From NCBI GenBank assembly GCA_036273855.1, contig DASUGU010000142.1:124001-188000 (forward strand): a DNA stretch of 64,000 nt, in the 5' to 3' direction. The notes below the pieces were generated by a model. The model ran no database searches and was not told where the DNA came from. It saw only the letters and a program-made list of their open reading frames with translations. The stretch is from DATEPR01 sp036273855 (GTDB lineage Bacteria; Actinomycetota; Actinomycetes; Mycobacteriales; Pseudonocardiaceae). Shown one piece after another: positions 39,526 to 48,077 of this stretch; the first letter of the stretch is position 1, and every line of letters begins with the position of its first letter. Both the position numbers and the translations under genes were made by a program.

Positions 39526-40745
39526 GCCCTCGGCCGCAGTTCGATCGGTGAATCCTCGTTGCGCTGCATGTCCAGCCGTTGCAGCGTCCGGTAGAGATGC
39601 GCCGCGGACACCAGCGTCACGTGGTGGTGCCAGCCGCGGAACGAACGGCCCTCGAAGCTGCGCAGGCCGAACTCCTCGCTCAGGCCGGCCAGTTCGGCAC
39701 TCGCCCGGTCGCGGGCCTTCACCAGGTTGATCAGCTCGGGCAGGCGCGCGGTGCCGACGTTGTTCAGCCACAGCGACGCCGGCACGCGCCGCCCGGCAGG
39801 CCATTCGGTCAGCAGCGACCGGGACGGCCGATACCGGTGGCCCGGCCCGATCCGCACCGGCGCACCGGGCTGACCGCCGGGAATCGTGATGGTGGAGAAC
39901 CGGGACGTGGTCGACTCGCCGTTGCGCTGGTCCCGCCAGGTCAACGTCATCTGGCCCAGCTTCGTCGACGACGCCGCCAGCTCACCGACGGTCGGCACCC
40001 GTTTGGTGTCCGCCGTCCGCCTGGTCGGTCCCTGCAGTGCCGGCGTACGTTCGCCGACCCGGACCGCGTAGCGCAGCCCGCGGTCCTCCAGGCCCAGCAG
40101 CAGTGGTTCCACCTGGAGTTCCTGTGTCGCGTCCAGCACCACCGGCGCCAGCGGGACGCCCCACCCGATGACCTCGTCGAGTGCTTCCAGCACGTACTCC
40201 CAGCGCGGCCGGTGCCGGACGTCGGTCGGCACGTGCGCCCTGGACCGCCGGACCTGGTCGCCGTCCCAGCAGCTGGGCAGCTGGAGCTTCCAGTTCACCG
40301 CGCAGCTCACGTCCTCGTCGGCCAGCACGACGGCGAGTCCGAGCTGGCAGTTCAGCATGCGCTGCCAGGACGCCGAATACTGCTTCGTGACCCCGACCGA
40401 ACGGTCACCGTTCTTCGGGAACACGGCTTCCTCGACCGTCCACACGCGAGGCCGGATCGCGGCCGTCAACTGGTAGGCGAGATTGCGGCGCATCGGTTCC
40501 CATTGCCAGGGGCTCTGGTTCACGAACTGTTGCAGGCACTGGTCGGCGCGCCAGCCGACCACGTAATCGGAAATGCGCCGGATCGACTTCCGGCCGGGTA
40601 CCGAGATCAGACCTCTCGTGTACACCTCGGCCCAACGACGTTGATCGGACCGCGGTATGGAGGAGAACATCTCCTGACAGAAGGTTGACAGATCGTCGAC
40701 GCTCCCCAACGCGGGCAAATCCGTGCCGACTTGCACAGCCATCAT
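39522..40745 (-). CDS. IS701-type transposase-like protein, probably domesticated
   Basis: A 407-residue protein resembling IS701-family DDE transposases: EMFSSIPRSDQRRWAEVY, VPGRKSIRRISDYVVGWR, ADQCLQQFVNQSPW, EEAVFPKNGD and the C-terminal GWHHHVTLVSAAHL. Conserved acidic positions such as VVLDATQ remain. It looks full length, yet I see no flanking terminal inverted repeats or target duplication. Instead it is translationally coupled on both sides: GGAG TGATC before ATG 40745/40742 overlaps the membrane gene's end, and its stop overlaps the kinase GTG start. That suggests a gene fixed as part of an operon, perhaps a DNA-binding regulator, rather than a mobile element. Confidence 0.8.
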   Translation of the reverse strand: MMAVQVGTDLPALGSVDDLSTFCQEMFSSIPRSDQRRWAEVYTRGLISVPGRKSIRRISDYVVGWRADQCLQQFVNQSPWQWEPMRRNLAYQLTAAIRPRVWTVEEAVFPKNGDRSVGVTKQYSASWQRMLNCQLGLAVVLADEDVSCAVNWKLQLPSCWDGDQVRRSRAHVPTDVRHRPRWEYVLEALDEVIGWGVPLAPVVLDATQELQVEPLLLGLEDRGLRYAVRVGERTPALQGPTRRTADTKRVPTVGELAASSTKLGQMTLTWRDQRNGESTTSRFSTITIPGGQPGAPVRIGPGHRYRPSRSLLTEWPAGRRVPASLWLNNVGTARLPELINLVKARDRASAELAGLSEEFGLRSFEGRSFRGWHHHVTLVSAAHLYRTLQRLDMQRNEDSPIELRPRA

Positions 40746-40747
40746 GA

Positions 40748-41812
40748 TCACTCCACGCTTCCATCAAGATCGTCCCACGAGATCGACTGAGGATTTCGAC
40801 GACTCGACAACCGAAGCAGCGACCGCCCACGGGCCACGGCCACCCGGTCGTACTGCAGCCGCGCGCCGAGCTGCGCCGCGTACGGCGCGTACCGGGTGCG
40901 CTCGGCCTGGAAGATGTCCCACGCCTGGCTGCGGTTGCGCTCCTCGGGCAGGCCGGCCCGCACCGCCATCAGGACGGTGTCGCCGAACGCCCGTTCCTCT
41001 CTGCCGTGCAGACTCACCGTGTTCGTGCCGACGGGCAGGCGGACGCCGGCCCGCTCGGCGAGGTCCCTGATGCAGGCCGAACCGCCGTCCAGCAGCACCC
41101 TCGCGTGCGGCGGGGCCCACTTCGGTGCCAGCGTGGTGACCAGCGCGGCCGCGTCCATCACGATCACCGCGGCTTCCACCCAGGCAAGCCGGCAGGCGGA
41201 CCGGTAGTACACCAGCACCGGATAGCCGACGTGCGTCGCGTGGACATCGGCCACCCAGTCCAGCCACGACCGGAACAGCAGGTCCAGGTTGTCCCGCGAG
41301 CCGCCACGCAGGTGGTCGGCCAGCAACTGGTCGGCGTCCAGCGGTGTGCTCGCCCTGGCGGCGAGGCTGTTGACCAACCGCTCCCGGCGGCTGTACGCCT
41401 CGGTGAGCCGCACCAGGTGGGCGCCGAAGGCGACCAGCACCAGGGAGACGGAAATGGCGCCCAGGACCAGCACGGCGGTCGTCGGGCCGTGCCAGGCGAA
41501 CGCGAAGCCGACGGTCTGCCCGCGGTCGCCCAACCCGAACAGCACCAGCCCGAAACCGGCCATGATGGCGACCAGCCAGTAGATCACGATGGTGAACAGG
41601 GCCAGCGGGGCTGCCAGGTCCAGCATCCACAGCGCGGCCTTGGGCGGCAGCCAACGGGTGATCCGGGTCGCGCTGCCGACCGTGACCGCGACACTGGCGC
41701 GGGCGATCCGGGACGACGACGCGTGCGGCACGATAATCGTGCGCATCACGCTCAACCACACGGAGACCACCAGAAGGGCGCCCGCGACCACGCAGAGTAC
41801 GGCTAGCACCAC
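40748..41812 (-). CDS. Membrane protein with large cytoplasmic domain, unknown function
   Basis: A 354-residue protein. It opens with a hydrophobic helix (VLAVLCVVAGALLVVSVWL) and has further membrane segments near residues 65-85, 90-105 and 115-135 (VLVLGAISVSLVLVAFGA). The remaining two thirds are soluble, with an AYSRRERLVNSLAARA helix right after the membrane region. No catalytic motif is recognised. It is the first gene of a three-gene unit with the transposase-like protein and the kinase, each joined by overlapping stop and start codons. A membrane sensor or anchor for that unit is a guess. Confidence 0.7.
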   Translation of the reverse strand: MVLAVLCVVAGALLVVSVWLSVMRTIIVPHASSSRIARASVAVTVGSATRITRWLPPKAALWMLDLAAPLALFTIVIYWLVAIMAGFGLVLFGLGDRGQTVGFAFAWHGPTTAVLVLGAISVSLVLVAFGAHLVRLTEAYSRRERLVNSLAARASTPLDADQLLADHLRGGSRDNLDLLFRSWLDWVADVHATHVGYPVLVYYRSACRLAWVEAAVIVMDAAALVTTLAPKWAPPHARVLLDGGSACIRDLAERAGVRLPVGTNTVSLHGREERAFGDTVLMAVRAGLPEERNRSQAWDIFQAERTRYAPYAAQLGARLQYDRVAVARGRSLLRLSSRRNPQSISWDDLDGSVE

Positions 41813-42335
41813 GGTGTCCCCCAGATGTGTGTCGTCCCGGTCATGTCGGCACTACGCATTCGGGTGTGACCGCGTGGCGAGCTTCCGGGCTCATCCGAAA
41901 CCACCTTCTCGACCCTCGTCTACCGACTCAGAATCGCAAGGCATCGCGCGCCGTGGGGAGTGTCAAGTTATGGTGGAATCACGAGTACCAGTTAGCGGGC
42001 CGAGCATTCTGCGGCTGCGCGCCGCTCCGGGCGAATTCGAAAACCGGACAATGTGGACCAATCCCGTGGCCGGCCGCCGGGTTCCCACCCGAACGTGACG
42101 GCGTGCCACTTGCCCGCGGTAGAGGGTCCGGCAAAGCTGACGTAGTGCGGGCGGAACCACCGGTGCGCCAGGATTCCGTTAGTTCGTCGTTGACCGTTCA
42201 CGAGCCGACCGACGAATGTCGCATTGTCAGGTGACGCAGTATCACCGGACAGCGTGACCACGATGTGACCCTAGGGCCAATCAATGCGGGTTCAGTAGCC
42301 CTGGCGTTTTGTTGATCACAGTGAGGGGGGACTGT
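41813..42335. other. Non-coding gap of about 520 bp between divergent genes
   Basis: Noticeably less GC-rich than its surroundings and with no supported gene. A minus-strand frame at 41992-42261 has no recognisable family or ribosome site. The gap must carry the divergent promoters of the membrane-protein operon and the AAA ATPase gene. A TTGACC at 42190-42195 could be a -35 box, but I find no good -10 at normal spacing. Confidence 0.5.
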
Positions 42336-43811
42336 ATGTCGTGGCACTTCGTAGGTAGGGCCAAGCTGCTGGAACGCGTCAGAACCGCCCTGGCAGAACC
42401 TGTCTCCGGCCCGATCATGATAACAGGCGAACGTGGCATGGGCCGTTCGGCGGTATTGACCGAGATTCTTCGTGATACGGGATCGAAGCGCGACGAGATT
42501 GTCCACATTGAACCGGCGGGAAACAATCCTGGGGCCGCCGTCCGCGGTTTTCTGTCGACAATGGGGGTGGTCCGGCCGGCGACGCCGGACCTCGGGTCCG
42601 CGCTGGCGTCGGCGCTCGCCGACCGCGCCGCCGGCAGGCGGATCATCGTCGCGGTCGACGACGCCCACCTGGCCGACCAGGCCAGTCTGCTCGCGCTGCG
42701 CGATCTGACCAGGCGGCGGACGGCGACCCTGGTCGTCACCCGGGCCGCCGCAGCGGAACCGGTGCGCGGCCCCGATCCGAGCGACTGCCTGTGCTACGAA
42801 CGGGGCATGCTGCCGCTCCGACTGTCCGCATTGGATGTCGATGAGATCGGCCGGATCCTCGCCGACGTGTCCGGTGGCTGGCCGCATCCGGCCACCAAAC
42901 AGGCGTTCCACACGGCCACCGGCGGAAATCCCGCACTGTTGCGCGATCTCGTGGCCGGTCAGCTGTTGGACGGCGCGGCCTGGCACGACACCGGATGGCG
43001 GCTGGGCGAACCGCCGGTCGCCGTCGGGTGCCAGGGGGTGGCGAATCCGCGGCTCGTCGACGCCACCGAGCAGGCGTGGCAGCAACTCACGCTGGACCGG
43101 GTCGAGGAGCTGTGCCGGCTGGCGCAGTGGTGCGGCATCGGCGGCCGGGTGGCGGCGATCCAGGCCACCACCCTCCTGCTGCGCGGCCGGCCGACCGCCG
43201 CGCTGCGGGTGCTGGACTCCGTACCCGACCGGCCATCGCTGGTGCTGGTCCGTGCCGTGGTGCTGGCGTTGGGCTGTTGCCGGCCCGGGGTGGCGGGCGA
43301 CCTGCTGCTCGCCGCGGCGCGCGACGAGCCGGCGCTGCGCCACCGTGCGCTGGCCTGCCGGGCCTGGTTGCTTGCCGTGACGGGCAACCCGGTCGAGCTG
43401 CCGGACGGGGTCGACCGCACCGACCGGCAGGCCGCCCTGTACTGGCGGGCCGCGCAGGCAGCCCTCGCGTTGAAGGCCGGGCAGGCACCCGAAGCCGTGT
43501 GCCACCTCCGCCGGGCCATCGCCACCGCGGACGTCTGCCGGGTGGACCTGCCCTGGATGCCGCCGTTCCTGACCGGCTGCCTGATCGACGCACTGCTGCT
43601 GGCCGGCCGGATCAACGAAGCCACCGAGGCCGCAAGCGAGTTCCACGCCGGAAAACCTTGCTGTGGCTGGGATGTCGCCGTCACCATCGCCGCACTCGCC
43701 AGCCGGTCGACGCCACCCGGCGCCACCACGGAGGGGGATACGAACAGCGTGACTCGCAACGAACCGGGGATCACCGCGATTCCCCTGCAGGCCAACCGGA
43801 CCGGACCATGA
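42336..43811 (+). CDS. LAL-like AAA ATPase lacking a LuxR DNA-binding domain
   Basis: A 491-residue protein. The N-terminus is the ATPase of LAL regulators: FVGRAKLLERVRTAL, a Walker A-like GERGMGRSAV in which the usual Lys is Arg, and Walker B IIVAVDDAHLAD. TGGNPALLRDLVAGQ follows, then helical repeats. The protein stops after about 490 residues with a polar tail and has no helix-turn-helix; the next 200 bp do not encode one in any frame I checked. Start ATG 42336 follows GAGGGGGGA. It may be a truncated regulator or a signalling ATPase working through another protein. It lies upstream of the PKS gene, which it might influence. Confidence 0.75.
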   Translation: MSWHFVGRAKLLERVRTALAEPVSGPIMITGERGMGRSAVLTEILRDTGSKRDEIVHIEPAGNNPGAAVRGFLSTMGVVRPATPDLGSALASALADRAAGRRIIVAVDDAHLADQASLLALRDLTRRRTATLVVTRAAAAEPVRGPDPSDCLCYERGMLPLRLSALDVDEIGRILADVSGGWPHPATKQAFHTATGGNPALLRDLVAGQLLDGAAWHDTGWRLGEPPVAVGCQGVANPRLVDATEQAWQQLTLDRVEELCRLAQWCGIGGRVAAIQATTLLLRGRPTAALRVLDSVPDRPSLVLVRAVVLALGCCRPGVAGDLLLAAARDEPALRHRALACRAWLLAVTGNPVELPDGVDRTDRQAALYWRAAQAALALKAGQAPEAVCHLRRAIATADVCRVDLPWMPPFLTGCLIDALLLAGRINEATEAASEFHAGKPCCGWDVAVTIAALASRSTPPGATTEGDTNSVTRNEPGITAIPLQANRTGP

Positions 43812-44024
43812 CCGGTCCGGCGGACCCCTCGCGGACGTCGCCCCGTTCGACGCCGCCGTCTGCCATCTCCCACCGGTAGTCGCCATCCGATCCGACTCAC
43901 ATCGGCGGCGGCGCGAACGCTGATCACCCGATGGAGCTGACCACGCCGCGCAGGTGATGGGCCGGCGGCTCCTGCCGGGGTGGACCCCGTGTAATCGAAC
44001 TTCTTGATCGAAAGGCGCAGAGCA

Positions 44025-46991
44025 ATGGAAATCCTCGACGCTAGGCAGCCGATCGCGATCGTCGGTATGGCATGTCGGTTACCCGGAGTTCGCAACGCCT
44101 GCGAGTTATGGGACGTCCTCACCACCGAGAGTGACACGATCCGGCGGATCCCGGTCGAGCGTCTCGACATGCAGAACCTGTTCGATCCGACCCCTGGCAC
44201 GCCCGGCCGCATCGTCACCCGGCACGGTGGTTTTCTCGACGATGTCGACAAGTTCGACGCCGAGTTCTTCGGTATCGCGCCGCACGTCGCGATGCGCCTC
44301 GATCCCCAGGTGCGGATGCAGTTGGAAGCCGTCTGGGAGGCCGTCGAGGACGCCGGCATTCCGGACCGGGCCCTGGCGGGCAGCAACACCGGCATCTACT
44401 CGACCGCGATGACCGCGGACTACTGGGACATGCTGCGCGACACCGGCAAGAACGACCTGCACTCGGCCGTGAACGCCAAGCCCAGCGCCACCGCGGCCGG
44501 CCTCATCGCCCATCACCTCGACCTGCGCGGCCCGGCCATGGGCCTGGAGGCGACCTGCGCCTCCGCGCTGCTGGCCGTCCACCTGGCGAACCGTGCCCTC
44601 CGCTACGGCGAGATCGACCTCGCCGTCGTGACCAGCGCCAACATCCTGCTCGGCCTCGACCAGTACATCGCCATGTCCGAGGCGGAGATCCTGTCCCCGA
44701 CCGGGCGGTGCCGGTTCGGCGACGCCAGGGCCGACGGCTACGCACGCAGCGAGGGCGTCGTGGCGATGGTGCTCAAGCCGCTGGACCGTGCCGTCTCGGA
44801 CGGTGACCGGATCTACGCGACGATCAAGGGCAGCGCGGCGGTGAACAACGGCCGCAGCAGCGGCATCATGATCGCGCCCAGCCTGGAGGGGCAGACGGAC
44901 ATGCTGCGCCGGGCGTACCAGGACGCCGACGTGACGCCGGGCGACGTCACGTACGTCGAGGCACACGGCCCCGGTACGCCCGACGGCGACGTCGTGGAGC
45001 TGGGCGCGCTGGCCGACGTCCTGGCCGACGGCCGCACGCCGGGCACGCGCTGCCTGGTGGGCTCGGTGAAGTCGAACATCGGCCACGTGGAGGCGGCGGC
45101 CGGGCTGGCCGGGCTGCTGAAGGCCGCGCTGGTCCTGACCAACCGGCGGGTTCCCGCCACCCTGCACGTGAACCGGCCCAACCCGGTGCTCACCGAACTC
45201 CCGGACTCGATCGAACTCGCCACGCAGTCGGTCGACCTCGCCGGACGGCCGGAAGGCACGCTCATCGCCGGAGTGAGCGCGTTCGGCCTGACCGGCACCA
45301 ACGTCCACGTGGTGCTCGGCGAGGCGCCCGCGCAGGCGCCCGCCGCCCAGCACGCCGACGCGCCGCTGCTGCTGCCACTGTCCGCGAAGTCCCCGGCGGC
45401 CATCCAGCTGCTGGCCGGCCGGTACGCCGACCTGATCAGCACCAGGCTCGGGCCCGACCCCGCCGACGTGTGTTACAGCGCGGGCGCCCGGCGCAGCCAC
45501 CACGCCTGCCGGACCGCGGTGGTCGGCAAGGACCGGGACGCACTGCTGGACGAGTTGCGTTCGGTCGAGGCCGGCTACGACTGTTCGTCCGTCCTCAATC
45601 GACTCGACCCCGGCGGCACGGCGCCCCAGGTGGTGTTCGTCTTCGCCGGTCAGGGCACGCAGCGCGACGGCATGGCGAGGGAACTGCTCGACGCGCAACC
45701 GTGCTTCCGGGAATGGATGCTGCGCTGCGACCGGGCGATCGCGGCCGAGGCCGGCTGGTCGGTGGTCGAGCGGTTGCTGGACGACACGCCGCTCAGCTCC
45801 GAGGACGAGATCCAGCCCGCGGTCTGGGCGATCGAGGTGTCCCTCGCCGCCATGTGGCGGGACTGGGGCATCGAACCGGACCTGCTCATCGGGCACAGCA
45901 TGGGTGAGGTCGCGGCCGCGGTGACGTCCGGTGCACTGTCCCTTCAGGAGGGTGCCAAGCTGATCTGCCAGCGCAGCAGGCTGCTGTCCCGGATCCGGGG
46001 TGCCGGAGCGATGTGGGCCGTGCAGGTCGGCGACGCCGAGGCAGCGCTGGCGATCGCCGACCAGGGTGGCGACGTCAGCATCGCGGCGGTGAACGGCGAC
46101 CATTCGACCACGCTGTCCGGCGATGCGGACGCCCTCGCCACGGTCGTCCAGCGGCTGCGTGGCAGTGGCGTCTACTGCAAGGAGTTGCGGGTCGGCTGCG
46201 CCGCGCACACCCGGCAGGTCGAGCCGATCGCGGAGGAGCTGCGGGTGGCGCTGGCCGACCTGCGTCCGGCGAAGGCAGGGGTTCCGCTGTACTCGACGGT
46301 CCTGGACCGCGAGTTGGACGGGCGGGAGATGGACGGAGCGTACTGGGTGCGCAACCTTCGGCAACCGGTCCTGTTCGCCCCTGCCGTGCGGGCGGCGATC
46401 GCCCGGCGGCCGCGCACCCTGTTCATCGAGATCAGCCCGCATTCGGTGCTCGTCCACGCGATCGAGGACCTGGCCGAGTCCGCCGCGGGCGACCAGTTCG
46501 CGGTCGCGTCACTGTGCCGCGACCAGAGCGAACCGGGCACGGTCACGGCAGGCCTCGCCGCCGCGTACGCGCACGGCTGCCTGCCCCGCTGGGACCGGGT
46601 CTACCCGGCCGCCAGGTACGTTCCGGTGCCCGGACACCCCTGGCAGCACCGCTCGTACTGGGTCGACACGCCGACCGAGCCCGCCGTGGTCACCGCGGTG
46701 GAACCGCTCCAGCCGGCCAGGTCGTTCGCGGACAACGGGGTCGGCGACGACCTGATACACAAGATCGTCAGGCACACGGCCCACGTGCTCGCCATGCCGG
46801 CGGAGGAGGTCGATCCGTCCGTGCCGCTGCTGGACTCCGGGTTGGACTCGTTGCTGGCCACCAAGCTCAGCACGCGGATCAAGCAGGAGCTCGGCGTCCA
46901 GGTTCCCGCGCGGCGGCTGCTCACCCAGCTCTCCCTGGTCGACCTGGCCGAACAGCTGAACCAGCAGTTGCTCGCCGGGCAGGCGTCATGA
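44025..46991 (+). CDS. Single-module type I polyketide synthase KS-AT-ACP
   Basis: A 988-residue PKS. KS (about 8-430): active Cys178 in LEATCASALLAVH, His in EAHGPGTPDGD and KSNIGHVEAAAG. AT (about 535-850): VFAGQGTQRDGMAREL, nucleophile GHSMGE, and at the specificity position CAAH instead of YASH or HAFH, so the extender cannot be assigned. ACP: LDSGLDSLLATKLS near the C-terminus. There are no ketoreductase, dehydratase or thioesterase domains. It begins with IAIVGMACRLPG and has no N-terminal docking coil. It could extend a starter once, make a small acyl group for the peptide cluster, or belong to a separate pathway. No other PKS genes are in the window. Confidence 0.93.
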   Translation: MEILDARQPIAIVGMACRLPGVRNACELWDVLTTESDTIRRIPVERLDMQNLFDPTPGTPGRIVTRHGGFLDDVDKFDAEFFGIAPHVAMRLDPQVRMQLEAVWEAVEDAGIPDRALAGSNTGIYSTAMTADYWDMLRDTGKNDLHSAVNAKPSATAAGLIAHHLDLRGPAMGLEATCASALLAVHLANRALRYGEIDLAVVTSANILLGLDQYIAMSEAEILSPTGRCRFGDARADGYARSEGVVAMVLKPLDRAVSDGDRIYATIKGSAAVNNGRSSGIMIAPSLEGQTDMLRRAYQDADVTPGDVTYVEAHGPGTPDGDVVELGALADVLADGRTPGTRCLVGSVKSNIGHVEAAAGLAGLLKAALVLTNRRVPATLHVNRPNPVLTELPDSIELATQSVDLAGRPEGTLIAGVSAFGLTGTNVHVVLGEAPAQAPAAQHADAPLLLPLSAKSPAAIQLLAGRYADLISTRLGPDPADVCYSAGARRSHHACRTAVVGKDRDALLDELRSVEAGYDCSSVLNRLDPGGTAPQVVFVFAGQGTQRDGMARELLDAQPCFREWMLRCDRAIAAEAGWSVVERLLDDTPLSSEDEIQPAVWAIEVSLAAMWRDWGIEPDLLIGHSMGEVAAAVTSGALSLQEGAKLICQRSRLLSRIRGAGAMWAVQVGDAEAALAIADQGGDVSIAAVNGDHSTTLSGDADALATVVQRLRGSGVYCKELRVGCAAHTRQVEPIAEELRVALADLRPAKAGVPLYSTVLDRELDGREMDGAYWVRNLRQPVLFAPAVRAAIARRPRTLFIEISPHSVLVHAIEDLAESAAGDQFAVASLCRDQSEPGTVTAGLAAAYAHGCLPRWDRVYPAARYVPVPGHPWQHRSYWVDTPTEPAVVTAVEPLQPARSFADNGVGDDLIHKIVRHTAHVLAMPAEEVDPSVPLLDSGLDSLLATKLSTRIKQELGVQVPARRLLTQLSLVDLAEQLNQQLLAGQAS

Positions 46992-47200
46992 CCGGGCATT
47001 CCTCTTGCGACAGACGAACGTCGGGTCCCAGGGCCGGCTGATCGGCGAGCTGGGGGCACCGGGGATGGACCGGTTCCGGCACGGAGCCGGTCCGATCCTT
47101 GGTCGGGTCGCGCCCGGGCGTCGGGCACCGCCCGGTACCGGCGGTGCCGCGACGAGGATGATCACGGCGTAATGACCCGGCTGACCGTGCGGCACCTCAT

Positions 47201-47206
47201 TACAAT
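47201..47206 (+). promoter_or_regulatory. Possible -10 box (TACAAT) of the MmyB-type regulator
   Basis: TACAAT stands out in GC-rich surroundings, about 35 bases before the GTG at 47241. The best -35-like hexamer upstream, CTGACC at 47181, is only 14 bases away, shorter than usual. It supports the downstream GTG as start, because a longer reading frame would place this box inside the gene. Confidence 0.3.
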
Positions 47207-47240
47207 GGGTGGACTGGTCCAGAGCCCGAAGAGAGATGCC

Positions 47241-48068
47241 GTGACCGACGCCAGCGACCGCAACAGGCACGAGCTCGGCCGGTTCCTACGCACCCGTCGC
47301 CAGCGCATTCCGCCCGGTCAGGTCGGCCTGCCGGCCGGGCCGCGCAGGCGAACGCACGGGCTGCGCCGCGAGGAGGTGGCCGTCCTCGCCGGCCTGAGCC
47401 CGACCTGGTACACGTATCTGGAGCAGGCCAGGGACATCCGCCCGTCGCCTGAGGTACTGGACAGCCTGGCGAGAGTGCTGCAGCTCACCGAGGACGAACG
47501 CCGTTACATGCATGTCCTGGCGTACGGCGAGGTGATTCGCCCGGAACCACTGGAAACGGACATTCCCAGCCGGGAGATCCTGCAACAGGTCGTCGACCTG
47601 ATGTCGGCGTCACCGTATCCGGTGTATTGCTCCAACCAGTACTGCGACCTCATCACGTGGAACCCGGCGGCGAGCGAGTGGTTCGACGACTGGGGCCGGA
47701 TGCCACCGAAGGAGCGCAACTTCCTCCGGTGGCAACTGTGCGCCCCGCAGGCACGGCGGGTCCTGGTCGACTGGGAGGACGACACGCGCGACATCGTGGC
47801 CCGCTGGCGCAGCGAGGTGGCCAAATGGCCGGGCAACGGCCGCATCGACGAACTCATCGCCGAGTTCACCGAAGTCAGCCCGCATTTCCGGGAGTGGTGG
47901 CACGACCACAACGTGCGGGAGCACCGCTCCCGGCTGCGGCGGTTCCGGCACCCTCGGCTCGGCGTGCAACTGCTGCGGATGGTGGTGCTCAGCGGCCCGG
48001 AGTTCGCCCCGGCCGCGGCAGTCGTCCACATCCCCGCTCGGGGACCGCAGCCGGAGCCCTCCCGCTGA
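47241..48068 (+). CDS. XRE/MmyB-type transcriptional regulator
   Basis: About 275 residues. The N-terminal helix-turn-helix (ELGRFLRTRRQRIPP, LRREEVAVLAGLSPTWYTYLEQ) is followed by the MmyB-type ligand-binding domain with YCSNQYCDLITWNPAA, NFLRWQL and FRHPRLGVQLLRMVVL. This family controls antibiotic and metabolic genes in actinomycetes and may bind fatty-acyl ligands. I chose GTG 47241 (GAAGAGAG upstream), where family similarity begins, rather than earlier in-frame codons. It follows the PKS gene on the same strand after 249 bp and is convergent with the SpoIIE phosphatase gene. Its target is unknown. Confidence 0.85.
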   Translation: MTDASDRNRHELGRFLRTRRQRIPPGQVGLPAGPRRRTHGLRREEVAVLAGLSPTWYTYLEQARDIRPSPEVLDSLARVLQLTEDERRYMHVLAYGEVIRPEPLETDIPSREILQQVVDLMSASPYPVYCSNQYCDLITWNPAASEWFDDWGRMPPKERNFLRWQLCAPQARRVLVDWEDDTRDIVARWRSEVAKWPGNGRIDELIAEFTEVSPHFREWWHDHNVREHRSRLRRFRHPRLGVQLLRMVVLSGPEFAPAAAVVHIPARGPQPEPSR

Positions 48069-48077
48069 CGCCGGCCG

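Noticed and set aside
39522..40745. Active insertion sequence
   Set aside because: No terminal inverted repeats or target duplication seen, and coding overlap with both neighbours argues for a fixed gene.
41992..42261. Possible 89-residue minus-strand gene in the large intergenic gap
   Set aside because: No family resemblance, no ribosome site, and it would fill the divergent promoter region.
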